Counted from the stretch's first letter, positions 1-9,664 are shown. The stretch: DNA of 64,000 nucleotides from Streptomyces malaysiense (GCF_000980885.2 NZ_LBDA02000004.1:1-64000), one strand, 5' to 3'. The notes: a model not told the origin generated them from the letters alone. Numbers and translations are program-made.

Positions 1-3000
1 CCGAGAGGAGCGGGGGGAGCGGGGGAGGGACCGGGGGTGGGCGGGGCCGGTGGTGCCGCGGACGGGGCCGGGACGGGGGCGGCCGGCACGGGCGGGGGCG
101 ACGCGTGCGGGGCCCGTGCGGGCGGCGCCTTCGGGACCGGTGCGGGCCCGGCCGCAGCGCCCGCGCTCCCCCCGCCGACCACCTCACCGAGATGGCCGAC
201 GATCTCGGAGACGGGCCGCCCGTCCAGGAAGACCACCGGCGACACCCGCTGCCCGAACAGCGACTGCACCCGGTTGACCAGGCGGATCGCCAGCATCGAG
301 TCGAGCCCGAAGTCGCGCAGGCTCGACCCCGCGTCGAACCGGTCCTCCGGCACGCCCAGCACATCGGCGATCTCACCGAGGACCAGCTCCTCCACCGACC
401 TGCCCGGCACGGTCGTACCCACCGGTTCGGCCGCGGCCTCCACCGCCGCGACGGACGGCACCGCCGCCGCGGACGCCGCAGCCGGGGCGGCCGGCACGGC
501 CGGTACGACCGCAGCGGCCACGGAGCCGTCGACGCGAGGCGCCGCGTCCAGCCAGTAGCGCTCCTTCTGCCACTGCACGAGCGGGGTTTCCACGACCTCG
601 ACGTCGTCGGCGAACAGCGGGTCGAAGGTCAGCGGCACGCCCCTGACGTGCAGCGAGGCGGCCGCCTCCAGCAGACAGCGCAGGTCGCTCTCGCCGCGCC
701 GCAGGGAGTTGACCGCGTGCACCCGGGCACCCCGGGTCAGCGCGATCTCCTCGACCGCGCCGCGCAGCGTCTCGTGCGGGCCGATCTCCACGAAGGTGCC
801 GATGCCGTCCGCCACCAGCGCGCCGACCGTCTCGGCGAACCGGACCTGGTCGCGCAGGTTGTGCACCCAGTAGTCGACGTCCACGACCGGGTTCACGGCC
901 CCGGCCAGTGCCGTGGAGTGGAGGTCGATGCTCCCCGCCAATGGGCTGATGCCGTCGATGAGTTCACGCAGCGGCCCGGTCAGCGGGTCCATGCCGGGGC
1001 TGTGCACCGGCCGTTCCACCCGGATGTTCCTGGTCGAGACGCCGGCCGCCCGCAGGTCCGCCTCCAGGGCCCGGACCGCCTCCGGCGAGCCCGAGACCGC
1101 CGCGCTGGTCGGGCTGTTGACGACGGCGACGGCCGCGTGCTCGGCGTACGGCACGAGCCACGGCAGCAGCTCCTCCTCCGGCAGGTCGACCGAGATCATG
1201 GCACCGGGGGCCGCCTCGCGTTCGAGCAGATGCGACCGGGCCACGACGACCCGCGCGGCGTCCTCCAGCGACAGCGCTCCCGCGACGCAGGCCGCGGCGA
1301 CCTCGCCCAGACTGTGCCCGACGACGGCGTCCGGCCGGACGCCGAGCCCCAGCCAGACCCGCGCCAGCGAGACCTGGAGGGCGAACAGGACCGGCTGCTG
1401 GAAGTCCATCTCCTCGAACCGGGACTCGGCCTCGGGGGCGTCCAGCTGTTCGAGCACCGAGCAGCCGCCGGCCGCGCGCACGGCGGTGTCGCAGGCCCCC
1501 ATCCAGGTGCGGAACCCGGCGTGCGTGCGCATCAACTCACGTCCCATGCCGACCCACTGCGTCCCGCCGCCGGAGAACACCAGCGCCACGCGCCGGTCGG
1601 CGCCGCCGGACACCGTGCCGGTGAGGACATCGGGGTGCGGCCGCCCCGCGGCGACCCGGGCGAGCCCGTCCAGCACGTCCTGACGGCTGCCGGCGAGCAG
1701 CGCCACCCGGTGGTTCTGGTGGGTGCGCCGGGTCGCGAGGGTGTAGGCGAGATCGGAAACCCGCAGGCCCGCGTCGCGTTCGACATGGTTGGACAGGGCA
1801 CGGCAGGTGTCGGCGAGCGCGGCCGCGGAGTGCGCGGACACCGGCACGAGGCGCAGGGCCTCGTCACCCGCCGGGGCACCCTGGGCCGGCGCGACATGGC
1901 GTCCCCGGTCACCCGTGAGGAACGGGCCCGCCGTGACGGGGTGACCGGCGGTGTACAGCGCGCCGAGGGAACCCAGCAGGGTCTGGGCCTCGTCGGCGCC
2001 GCGCCGCAGCGAGGGCAGGGTGGTCGCGTCGAGGAGCTGTGACGCGGACTTGAGCAGGAGCGGATGGGGGGAGAGCTCGACGACGGCGTCGATGTCGTAG
2101 GCGCGCAGTGCGTTCAGGGCGCCCACCACCTGGATCTCCCGGCGCAGGTTGTCCGCCCAGTAGTCGGGACCGAGTTCGGCGCCGTCGACACGTTCGCCGG
2201 TGACCGTCGAGATCATCGGGACCCGGGCCGTTCGGGGCGTGATGCCGGCGAGTTCGGCCCGCAGCGGGGCGAGGACGTGATCGACCAGCGGTGAGTGGGG
2301 CGCGTGGCCCATCCGTACCCGATGGGTCGTGACCCCCTCCTCGGTCAGCCGCTGGACGAGCGCGTCGATCTCCGGAGGGGTGCCGGTGACCAGCGTGGAG
2401 TCCGGGCCGTTGTGGCCGGACACGGTGAGCTGCCCGGTCAGGTACGGTCGCACGGCGGCCGCGTCGGTCGTGACCACGATGCCCTCGCCGCGGCCGACGG
2501 CCAGCTGCTGGAGGAGCCTGCCGTGGCAGGCGGCCAGCCGCGCGGCGTCCTCGAAGTCGAGCGCCCCGGCGATGTGCGAGGCGGCGAACTCACCGACGCT
2601 CTGGCCCACGACGGCATCCGGCTCCACCCCCAGCGAGCGCCAGGCGTCGGCCAGTGCGACCTGCATGCAGAACAGCAGCGGCTGGAAGACGTCCATGTCG
2701 TCCAAGCGCCCGTCGGCGGCGAGGAGCCGGTCCACCAGGGAGAAGCCCAGCAGCTCCCGCATCCGCCGGTCCGAGCGCATCATGGACCGCCGGAACACGG
2801 GCATGCCGGCGAGCAGCTGCCGCCCCATGCCCACCCATTGGGAGCCGTTGCCCGAGAACAGGAATGCCACCCGCGGCCTGCGCCCGCCCGCCTCGCCGGT
2901 GCTGAGCCCCGGGGCCGTCGTACCGGCGGCGAACGCGTCCAGCTGGGCACGGAGTTCACCCATGTCGCGCGCGGCCGCCGCGAGCCGGAACCCTCCCTCG

Positions 3001-4670
3001 CCCGGCGCGCGCCCGCAGACCTCCCGCAGATCGCGCTCGTCCCGCAGTCCCCGGGCCCGGTCGGCCAGTGCCTCGGGGGAGTCCTCGGCCAGCAGCAGGA
3101 GTCTGCCCTCGGCGCGGGGCAGTTCCTCCACGGCGACGTGGCAGATCGCGCCGCCGAACCCGAACGAGCTGACGCCGCCGCGGCGCGCGTCCGACCGGCG
3201 CGGCCACGAGGTCAGCCGGTCCTGCACGGCGAGCCCGTACTCGTCGAACAGGATCCGCGGGTTCGGGGCGGTGTAGTGCAGGCTCGCCGGCAGCACCCCG
3301 TTGCGGATGGACAGCGCCAGTTTGACCAGGCCGACGATGCCGGCCGCCGCCTCCAGATGCCCGACGTTGGACTTGACGGACCCCAGCCGCAGCGGCGACG
3401 GGCGGTCGCCGCCGAGGACCGCGCCGATGGCGTTGGCCTCGATCGGGTCGCCGAGCGGCGTCGCGGAGCCGTGGCACTCGATGTAGTCCACCAGGGACGG
3501 CGCGATCCCGGCCCGCCGGTACGCGGTGCGCAGCATCAGCTCCTGCGCCTGTGGACTGGGCGCGGTCATGCCGTTGCTCAGTCCGTCGTTGTTGGCCGAA
3601 CTGCCCTTGATCAGGCAGTACACCGGCAGCTCGCGTTCCAGCGCCACACTGAGCGGGGCGAGGACGACGACCCCGGCGCCCTCGCCGCGGACGTAGCCGT
3701 CGGCGCGCGCGTCGAACGTCTTGCAGCGGCCGTCCGGGGCGAGCGCGCCCATCTGGTCCATGGCCGTGTAGTAGTCGGAGACGAAGCTCAGGTTCACCCC
3801 GCCGGCCAGCACCAGCTCGCTCTCGCCCATCCAGATCGACTGGCAGCCCAGGTGCACCGAGACCAGCGATCCGGCGCAGGCGGCGTCGATGGCCATGCTC
3901 GGGCCCTGGAGGCCGAGGACGTAGGAGACGCGGTTGGCGATGATCCCGTCGTGCATGCCGGTGGCGGTGTGCGGGGTGATCTGGCTGCCGGGGCCCCGGT
4001 AGTGCGCGAGCGCCGCGTAGTCGCCCCAGCAGGAGGCCATGAACACGCCGGTGTCGCTGCCGATGAGGCCGAGCGGCGGGACACCCGCGTCCTCCAGTGC
4101 TTCCCAGGCCAGCTCCAGGATCAGGCGCTGCTGCGGGTCCATCTGGACGGCTTCCCGGGGTGAGATGCCGAAGAACAGCGGGTCGAACCGGTCGATGCCG
4201 TCGATGAACCCGCCCCAGCGCGCCGAGTCGCCCAGCAGTTCGCGCCGCGCGGCCGGCACCGGCCCCACGGCATCGCGCCCCTCGGCCAGCAGCCGCCAGA
4301 ACGAGGAGGGATCGGGACCGCCGGGGAACCGGCAGCCGATGCCCACGATCGCGACGGGCTCGTACGAGGGCCCACGCCGATCACGTCCGGGGGCGGCGGC
4401 CTCCGGCGCTGCGGGCGGGCCCTCGGCCAAGGCCCGGGACAGCTCGTCGACGGTCGGATATTGCCACATCCAGGTGACCGGAACCGGCCCGCCGAGGAAT
4501 TCGGACAACGCGGCGGCAAGCGTGGCCGCCTTGGCGGAATCCAGACCGTACTGATGCATCGGTGTCCAGCGATCCACCGCGTCCCTGGAAACGTCCAGCA
4601 GTTCCACGAAGCGAGAAAGTAGAAAATCTGTGACGGCGCGCACATCGCGCGCCCCGCGCTCTTGGGGCAT
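1..4670 (-). CDS. Type I polyketide synthase, N-terminal part (ACP-KS-AT-AT-ACP), partial
   Basis: This is the beginning of a multidomain polyketide synthase that assembles a polyketide from acyl-CoA units; its 3' end lies beyond the window. The ATG at 4670 follows a GAGGAGG ribosome site. Domains in order: an N-terminal acyl carrier protein with phosphopantetheine Ser45 (YGLDSA); a ketosynthase of about residues 105-530 with Cys265 (DAACAGSL), His400 (HGSATPLGDP) and His438 (KSNVGHLEA); a first acyltransferase, about 595-880, with Ser691 (GQSVGEF); a linker; a second acyltransferase, about 1020-1310, with Ser1120 (GHSLGEV); and a second ACP with Ser1458 (GLDSML), followed by an Ala/Pro-rich linker. 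The usual AT specificity motif (HAFH or YASH) reads HAPH in the first and RPVH in the second, so the extender units cannot be guessed. Two consecutive, apparently intact AT domains are unusual. No KR, DH or TE is visible here. The product is unknown. Confidence 0.93.
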   Translation of the reverse strand, partial: MPQERGARDVRAVTDFLLSRFVELLDVSRDAVDRWTPMHQYGLDSAKAATLAAALSEFLGGPVPVTWMWQYPTVDELSRALAEGPPAAPEAAAPGRDRRGPSYEPVAIVGIGCRFPGGPDPSSFWRLLAEGRDAVGPVPAARRELLGDSARWGGFIDGIDRFDPLFFGISPREAVQMDPQQRLILELAWEALEDAGVPPLGLIGSDTGVFMASCWGDYAALAHYRGPGSQITPHTATGMHDGIIANRVSYVLGLQGPSMAIDAACAGSLVSVHLGCQSIWMGESELVLAGGVNLSFVSDYYTAMDQMGALAPDGRCKTFDARADGYVRGEGAGVVVLAPLSVALERELPVYCLIKGSSANNDGLSNGMTAPSPQAQELMLRTAYRRAGIAPSLVDYIECHGSATPLGDPIEANAIGAVLGGDRPSPLRLGSVKSNVGHLEAAAGIVGLVKLALSIRNGVLPASLHYTAPNPRILFDEYGLAVQDRLTSWPRRSDARRGGVSSFGFGGAICHVAVEELPRAEGRLLLLAEDSPEALADRARGLRDERDLREVCGRAPGEGGFRLAAAARDMGELRAQLDAFAAGTTAPGLSTGEAGGRRPRVAFLFSGNGSQWVGMGRQLLAGMPVFRRSMMRSDRRMRELLGFSLVDRLLAADGRLDDMDVFQPLLFCMQVALADAWRSLGVEPDAVVGQSVGEFAASHIAGALDFEDAARLAACHGRLLQQLAVGRGEGIVVTTDAAAVRPYLTGQLTVSGHNGPDSTLVTGTPPEIDALVQRLTEEGVTTHRVRMGHAPHSPLVDHVLAPLRAELAGITPRTARVPMISTVTGERVDGAELGPDYWADNLRREIQVVGALNALRAYDIDAVVELSPHPLLLKSASQLLDATTLPSLRRGADEAQTLLGSLGALYTAGHPVTAGPFLTGDRGRHVAPAQGAPAGDEALRLVPVSAHSAAALADTCRALSNHVERDAGLRVSDLAYTLATRRTHQNHRVALLAGSRQDVLDGLARVAAGRPHPDVLTGTVSGGADRRVALVFSGGGTQWVGMGRELMRTHAGFRTWMGACDTAVRAAGGCSVLEQLDAPEAESRFEEMDFQQPVLFALQVSLARVWLGLGVRPDAVVGHSLGEVAAACVAGALSLEDAARVVVARSHLLEREAAPGAMISVDLPEEELLPWLVPYAEHAAVAVVNSPTSAAVSGSPEAVRALEADLRAAGVSTRNIRVERPVHSPGMDPLTGPLRELIDGISPLAGSIDLHSTALAGAVNPVVDVDYWVHNLRDQVRFAETVGALVADGIGTFVEIGPHETLRGAVEEIALTRGARVHAVNSLRRGESDLRCLLEAAASLHVRGVPLTFDPLFADDVEVVETPLVQWQKERYWLDAAPRVDGSVAAAVVPAVPAAPAAASAAAVPSVAAVEAAAEPVGTTVPGRSVEELVLGEIADVLGVPEDRFDAGSSLRDFGLDSMLAIRLVNRVQSLFGQRVSPVVFLDGRPVSEIVGHLGEVVGGGSAGAAAGPAPVPKAPPARAPHASPPPVPAAPVPAPSAAPPAPPTPGPSPAPPAPL

Positions 4671-5335
4671 TTCGCCTCCTCGGCAAGGCGGATGGAATGG
4701 GCCGGCCGGCCCGAAAGCGGGAGATGGTTCACGGACACGGAGGTTCGTTCAGCCGCGCCGAAGCACTCCGGCGCGTCACCACACACGCGAATTCAGCCAA
4801 GAGGTGCTGATGAAGAAGGAGTTGGAGGAATGTCCGAGCGACCGAACGTCCCTGGTCAGCGGACGGTTATCGGCTCACGCTCGACGGATCGTGCGGCCCC
4901 GTGCGAGAAGGCGGAGCTGCCGAATACCCAATGACTGCACTGAACCGCCCTCGTTGAGTCATCCCGACAGAATCAGCTCACGGTCAGTTGCCCGGACCAT
5001 GGAGACGCGCACGCGAAACCCCTCGCCCAGGCTGGCCACCGCCGACGGGAGTCACGGTCCGTTTTACCCCGGACGGATCGCATGACGGGGTGCTCGCCCC
5101 GATCGGCATATGTCAGCCTGCCATCCGGTGATTGGTGGGGCAAGAGTGCCTGCTGGCCGGAACCCGCACTGGCAAGAATTGACTCCCTGGTGGCTGGTTC
5201 GCCGGCTTGCGCGATTCCCTCGCCGTATGAACTGAGCCTTGTTTCAAGCCACTTGGAATACGAGAGATTGACCTGGGTGGGGCATGGTGATCGTCTTAGG
5301 GGGTTCGTGTCCCGGGGAGAGGAAGCGGCACCGCG
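4671..5335. promoter_or_regulatory. Divergent intergenic region between PKS and exporter
   Basis: About 665 bases separate the PKS start (minus) from the exporter start (plus). The stretch is noticeably less GC-rich than its surroundings, especially around 5100-5290, and must hold both promoters. No convincing operator dyad was seen. One small candidate ORF with a good ribosome site lies at 4830-4934. Confidence 0.5.
4830..4934 (+). CDS. Candidate small peptide (34 aa), unknown
   Basis: An ATG eight bases after AAGGAG opens a 34-residue frame starting MSERPNVPG and ending with TGA. A second ATG at 4810 in another frame has a weaker site. No family is recognised and codon bias cannot be judged at this length. 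It is listed because it is the only translatable-looking unit in the PKS/exporter intergenic region. It may well be chance. Confidence 0.18.
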   Translation: MSERPNVPGQRTVIGSRSTDRAAPCEKAELPNTQ

Positions 5336-6694
5336 ATGCTCGACACATCAGCACAGGGACGGGCCTTGTCGCACCGGCCGGGCCTGGCGCTCGGGGTGCT
5401 GGCCGGGGCGCTCGCGCTGGATCTCAGCGGCATGGCCGTCCTGAACGCGGCCCTGCCGTCCGTCGGGGCACGCTTCGACCTGCGTGACACCACGCTCCAG
5501 TGGGTCATGACCGCCTACTCCGTCACCTTCGCCGGATTCCTGCTGGTGGGCGGCCGACTGGCCGATGTGTTCGGCCGGCGCCGGATCTTCGAGGCCGGGG
5601 TCGCGCTGTTCACCGTGGCCGCGCTGGCCGGAGCGCTGGCGCCGGACGGCGCGGTGCTGCTCGGCGCGCGGGCGGCCCAGGGGATCGGCGCGGCCCTGTC
5701 CGGCCCGGCGGCACTGGCCCTGCTGACCGAGGTGTTCCCCGAGGGCCCGAGCAGGGGCCGCGCGCTGGGCGTCTACGCGGCGGTCGGCGCGGCCAGCTTC
5801 AGCGGCGGGATGCTGCTGGGCGGCGTCCTGACCGAGTTCCTCGGCTGGCGGTCGGTGCTGTGGTTCTCGGTGCTGCTCGGCGCGGTCGTGCTCGCCGTCA
5901 CCCGGTCCGGGCTGCCCGACGGGGCGGGCACCAGGGTCCCGTTGGACATGGCCGGTGCCATGTCCGGCACCCTCGGGCTGGCGCTGCTCGTCATCGGCGT
6001 GAGCCTCGGCGGGGCGTGGGCCTGGGTGCTCATCGCCGCGGCGGTGGTCTTCCTGGTGGGCTTCGCCGTACACGAACACCGCACCCCCGGACCGCTGTTG
6101 CCGCTGGGCCTGTTCCGGATCTCCTCCGTACGGCTCGCCACCGCGGCGGCGTTCCTCCAGTACACGGCGTCCGTCGCGATCGTGTTCTTCGCGCCGCTGT
6201 ACCTCCAGGGCATGCTGGGCTACTCACCGGTCGAATCCGGCCTCTCCCTGGTCCCGATGTCCCTGACGGTCTTCCTCACCGCCAACTTCGCCACCGGACG
6301 GCTGCTGGCCAGGTACGGCCCGCGCGTCCTGATGGTCACCGGCCTGCTCCTGATCGGCGCGGGAACGGTCCTGTGGACGACCACCCCGCCGCACGGCGAC
6401 TACCTGCTGCACGTGCTGCCCGGCCTGGTGGTCAGCGGCTTCGGCCAGGGTCTGAACTTCCCCGCCATGACCACCTCCGGCCTCTCCGACGTCCCCCCGG
6501 ACCGGCACGCCGTCGCCGGCGCGGTCAACGTCGTCGCCCAGCAGATCGGCTCCAGCGCGGGCGTCGCCGCCCTGGTCCTTCTCGCGGCGACCACCGACGA
6601 CCGGCTCGGCGGCTACCACTTGGCGTATCTCGTGGCGGGCATCGCCTGCGCGATCGGCGCCGGCGGCATCGCGCTGGCCCGACGCCGGAACTAG
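5336..6694 (+). CDS. MFS drug/product exporter, DHA2 (EmrB/QacA) type
   Basis: A 452-residue, highly hydrophobic protein of the major facilitator superfamily, probably with 14 membrane helices and acting as a proton antiporter in the plasma membrane. The cytoplasmic loop motif A is present at residues 72-83 (GGRLADVFGRRR), and the central glycine-rich helix (around GGMLLGGVLTEFLGW) matches the DHA2 antiporter motif. It is transcribed away from the polyketide synthase on the other side of a shared intergenic region, so export of, or resistance to, the polyketide is the natural guess; that link is inference from position. A GAGAGGAAG ribosome-site-like stretch lies somewhat far (about 12 bases) before the ATG. 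No TetR-type regulator is adjacent. Confidence 0.9.
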   Translation: MLDTSAQGRALSHRPGLALGVLAGALALDLSGMAVLNAALPSVGARFDLRDTTLQWVMTAYSVTFAGFLLVGGRLADVFGRRRIFEAGVALFTVAALAGALAPDGAVLLGARAAQGIGAALSGPAALALLTEVFPEGPSRGRALGVYAAVGAASFSGGMLLGGVLTEFLGWRSVLWFSVLLGAVVLAVTRSGLPDGAGTRVPLDMAGAMSGTLGLALLVIGVSLGGAWAWVLIAAAVVFLVGFAVHEHRTPGPLLPLGLFRISSVRLATAAAFLQYTASVAIVFFAPLYLQGMLGYSPVESGLSLVPMSLTVFLTANFATGRLLARYGPRVLMVTGLLLIGAGTVLWTTTPPHGDYLLHVLPGLVVSGFGQGLNFPAMTTSGLSDVPPDRHAVAGAVNVVAQQIGSSAGVAALVLLAATTDDRLGGYHLAYLVAGIACAIGAGGIALARRRN

Positions 6695-6883
6695 AGGTGT
6701 GCCGCCTCGCCGGACCGGCTCCCGGCCGGGACCGTGGGCGGTGCCTTCGCGGGCGGCCTTCGCCGCGAGGCCACGGGCGCGGCGGAGCCGGCGCCACCTG
6801 CCGCAGCCGTAGCCGCGTCCGGCGAACGGCCGCCGCGGCCGGTGGCGCGGGGGCGGGGCCCGCTCAGCTGACAGCGACCTCTG

Positions 6884-7765
6884 TCACGGCCTTTGGGCGG
6901 CGGCCGGCCTCACCCAGCGTTCGGCGATATCCGCCACCCACTTCCCGGCTTCGTCCGGTGTCGAGGGCGGTGCCCCGGCGATGACGACCTCGGTCACCCC
7001 GGCACGGGCCAGTTCGGGCAGCTCCGCCGGGGTCGCGTCGGTCAGCGCCACCGCCACGATCGGCCTGCGCACGGAGCCGTTCGGCCCGGGGCCGTGCTCG
7101 GCCAGGAGGGGCACACGCTCCATGGCCTCGGCGACCGAGAGGTTGAACCCGTACCACCCGTCCGCGATCGTCGCCGCCCTGCGCAGCGCCCTCGTGCCGT
7201 TGCCGCCCATGACGACCGGAATCCCGCGCCCGCGCACCGGTCTGGGGTTGACGCGTACGCCGTGGAAGCGCGTGAATTCCCCCTCGAACGTGGCCACGTC
7301 GTCGCGCCACAGGGTCCGCATGGCGGCGAGGTACTCCTCCGTCCGACGCCCGCGCGCGGTGAACGGGACTCCGAGGGCGTCGAATTCGTCCTCGGACCAG
7401 CCGATGCCGATGCCCAGGGTGAGCCGCCCGGCCGACAGGACGTCCAGGGTCGCCGTCTGTTTGGCGACCACCACTGGATTGTGCTCCGGCAGCAGCAGCA
7501 CTCCGGTGGCGAGCCCGATCTCCTTCGTCACGGCCGCCGCGAAACTCAGCGCCAGCAGCGGATCGAGCCAGTCGGCGTCGGCCGGGACGGCGATCCTGCC
7601 GTCGTCCGAGTAGGGGTACCGCGAGAGCGGCGCATCGACCAGGACGACGTGCTCGCCCGCCCAGAGCCGGCTGAGTCCATGGGTCTCGGCCGCCTGGGCG
7701 ACCGCCCGGATCACCTCCGGACGAGCACCGTTCCCGATGCCCAGAGCATGGAGACCGACCCGCAT
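6884..7765 (-). CDS. LLM-class (luciferase-like, probably F420-dependent) oxidoreductase
   Basis: A 293-residue TIM-barrel oxidoreductase of the luciferase-like monooxygenase superfamily. The start at 7765 has a clear GGGAGG seven bases upstream. Typical features are the N-terminal MRVGLHALGIG strand, WAGEHVV near residue 40, the LATGVLLLPEHNPVVVAKQ segment (split: LATGVLLLP then EHNPVVVAKQ), LTLGIGIGWSEDEF and a C-terminal GVTEVVIAG strand. Family members in actinomycetes usually use coenzyme F420 or FMN for hydride transfer; the substrate cannot be read from sequence. It is convergent with the exporter at 5336-6694 and has no obvious operon partner, so assigning it to the polyketide cluster would be speculative. 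Confidence 0.88.
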   Translation of the reverse strand: MRVGLHALGIGNGARPEVIRAVAQAAETHGLSRLWAGEHVVLVDAPLSRYPYSDDGRIAVPADADWLDPLLALSFAAAVTKEIGLATGVLLLPEHNPVVVAKQTATLDVLSAGRLTLGIGIGWSEDEFDALGVPFTARGRRTEEYLAAMRTLWRDDVATFEGEFTRFHGVRVNPRPVRGRGIPVVMGGNGTRALRRAATIADGWYGFNLSVAEAMERVPLLAEHGPGPNGSVRRPIVAVALTDATPAELPELARAGVTEVVIAGAPPSTPDEAGKWVADIAERWVRPAAAQRP

Positions 7766-8066
7766 ACTCCGCCTCCCTGAACCATGCGGGCGCGGTGCGG
7801 CCCACCCTCCAGGGCGCGTCGGCCCACGGAACCGTAAAGAGCAGCCCGACCGTAACAGCCGCCCCCGGACACGGCCGCGCGCCGTGCCGAGCCGGACCCG
7901 GTCGTCGACCGGAGGGCGCAGCTGCTCCGAGCGGGCGCCCAGCCGCGCTGCCGTGCCGGGTCCCCTGCCGGGACGTCCGCGGCGCAGCCGGCTCGCCCCG
8001 CCGGACAAGGGACCCGCGGCTGGTGCTGCGGCCGCCGTGTGAGAAACGCCGCAGGAACTTCTTGGC
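7766..8066. other. Intergenic, divergent promoters expected
   Basis: About 300 bases between the divergent LLM oxidoreductase and ATPase genes. I see no gene, repeat or clear dyad in it. Confidence 0.4.
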
Positions 8067-8678
8067 ATGGAGTCCGCGGCCGGGGGTATGGGCGGCCAGG
8101 TGAACGCAGCGTCAACGATCCGCACGGCGCCCGGTCCGCGTACCGGTGGCCGGCGGCCCGTGTCCCCCGAACCGATGGTCTCCGTCGCGGAGTTCGACGG
8201 AGACTTCGGATGCATCGCCGCGGCACGGCACCGGGCGGTACGGTTCCTGAACCGCGCACAGGCCGAACACGGAGTCGCGGTCTGCGCGCGCGCCCTCGAC
8301 CTCACTCCGCTCGTCGTCAGCGAGATGGTCACCAACGCGTGCAAGTACGCCCCCGGTCCGATCCGCATGGAACTGCGGATCACCGGTTCCGGGACCGAGC
8401 GCCCCCGGATCGAGATCTCGGTGTGGGACTCCACCCCCGTGCCGCCGGTGGTCCGGGCCGCTGAACCCCGCCGGGTGGGGCAGCACGGGCTGGAGATCGT
8501 CCTGGCCGTCGCCGAGTCGTTCGAGACGCGGCCCGAGCCGTCGGGCAAGAGGATCATCGCCCGGTTCCCCCTCGCGGACCCCGGGGACGCCGGACCGGGA
8601 GCGGGCCGGCCGTGCGTGCGGACCCGGCGCCCCGGCAGCGCGCCGACGGCCACCCGGAGACGCCCGGCGCTTCCGTGA
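8067..8678 (+). CDS. Anti-sigma-factor-like ATP-binding protein (RsbW/HATPase_c_2 type)
   Basis: A 203-residue protein with a GHKL ATPase fold of the RsbW-like type common in Streptomyces. The N box is visible as VVSEMVTNACKYAP around residue 87, followed by an IEISVWDSTP strand-turn and a G-rich segment (GQHGLEIVLAVAESF). Such proteins bind ATP and act as anti-sigma factors or serine kinases in partner-switching networks. The first 35 and last 30 residues are low-complexity, so the true start could be the later ATG at 8088 or 8175. No antagonist or sigma gene is adjacent; the SpoIIE phosphatases at 20988 and 61500 are possible network members, but that is only inference. Confidence 0.82.
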   Translation: MESAAGGMGGQVNAASTIRTAPGPRTGGRRPVSPEPMVSVAEFDGDFGCIAAARHRAVRFLNRAQAEHGVAVCARALDLTPLVVSEMVTNACKYAPGPIRMELRITGSGTERPRIEISVWDSTPVPPVVRAAEPRRVGQHGLEIVLAVAESFETRPEPSGKRIIARFPLADPGDAGPGAGRPCVRTRRPGSAPTATRRRPALP

Positions 8679-8720
8679 TGGCCGGCTGAGCCGTCACCGA
8701 AGGACGGCCCGGCCGCCCGG

Positions 8721-9572
8721 TCACAACCGCTGCCACCGCGCGCGGCACCACGAGAAGACCCCGAACGCCGCCAGGCCCAGCGCGACGAGGGCCAGGAGCC
8801 AGGGGCCGGCCGGCAGATCGCGGAAGGAGCGCAGCGTGTCGTCCACGCCCTTCGCCTCGCCGGGCCGGTGCCGGGCGGCCGCGACGACGGCGAACCCGCC
8901 CGCCACCGCGAAGACGACACCGCGCGCGGTGCCGCCGACCACACCGAAGAAGTCCGTGACCCGCCTGGCCGTGGGCGACATGGCCTCGGTCCGCAGGTCC
9001 TTCCGGAACTCCTTGCGCAGGGCCCGGACCGACATCCACACACCGATGCCCACCACGGCGGCGCCGCCGACGCCCACGAGCCACTGCCCGCCCGGCCATC
9101 CCAGGGCCGTGGCCGTGACGTCCTGGGTGTTCCGGTCCGAGGACCCGCTGCCGCTGCCCCGGCTGCCGACCGCGTAGGCAAGCACCGAGAAGGACAGGAA
9201 GGCGTAGAAGACGCACTGCGCCGCGGCCCCCAGCCGCTTCGACGGCTTGCCCGCCCGTTGTCCCTCCTTGGCGAACACCGCCCCCGACAGCCGCCACAGC
9301 GCCATGCCGGCGAGGGCCACGCCGACGATCCAGAGCAACGCCACCCCGAAGGGCCGGCCGGCCAGTTCCTCCAGCGCGCCGCCCCGGTCGGCCTGCTGTC
9401 CGCCGCCGCCGAATGCGATCCGCAACGCGATGACGCCCATCAGGAAGTGGATCAGTCCGCGGGCGGCGAATCCGGACCGGGCCGCCACGGACATCGCCCT
9501 ACCGTCCGCCGCCCGGCGTGCCTCGCCGCGCCCTCTCGGTGCCCATGACCGTGCCCATGACAGTGCATTCAT
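8721..9572 (-). CDS. DUF1206 integral membrane protein
   Basis: A 283-residue membrane protein of unknown function matching DUF1206. The sequence shows three repeats of a pair of hydrophobic helices, each beginning with a small Arg/Gly motif (AARSGFAARGLIHFLMG, then SKRLGAAAQCVFYAFL, then ARRVTDFFGVVGGTARGVVF). The N-terminal ARRAADGRAM segment resembles the extension seen in homologues, which favours the ATG at 9572 over the internal ATG at 9494, although neither has a strong ribosome site. It sits convergent to the anti-sigma-like gene. The role is unknown. Confidence 0.8.
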   Translation of the reverse strand: MNALSWARSWAPRGRGEARRAADGRAMSVAARSGFAARGLIHFLMGVIALRIAFGGGGQQADRGGALEELAGRPFGVALLWIVGVALAGMALWRLSGAVFAKEGQRAGKPSKRLGAAAQCVFYAFLSFSVLAYAVGSRGSGSGSSDRNTQDVTATALGWPGGQWLVGVGGAAVVGIGVWMSVRALRKEFRKDLRTEAMSPTARRVTDFFGVVGGTARGVVFAVAGGFAVVAAARHRPGEAKGVDDTLRSFRDLPAGPWLLALVALGLAAFGVFSWCRARWQRL

Positions 9573-9664
9573 ACTCCGCCGGTGCCCCGGGGACCCCGTC
9601 CGACACCTCGGCGGCCGTGCGTGCCGTCCGCCGTCCGCCGCGGACGAAGCGCGCGGCGGCTTCC

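Noticed and set aside
105..2042. Long open frame on the plus strand opposite the PKS
   Set aside because: It is a low-complexity Arg/His/Gly-rich mirror of the minus-strand PKS coding sequence, produced by high third-position GC; the PKS domains are unambiguous.
5082..5444. Plus-strand frame overlapping the exporter start
   Set aside because: It has no ribosome site or recognisable domain, and it overlaps the DHA2 exporter start, which is clearly the real gene.
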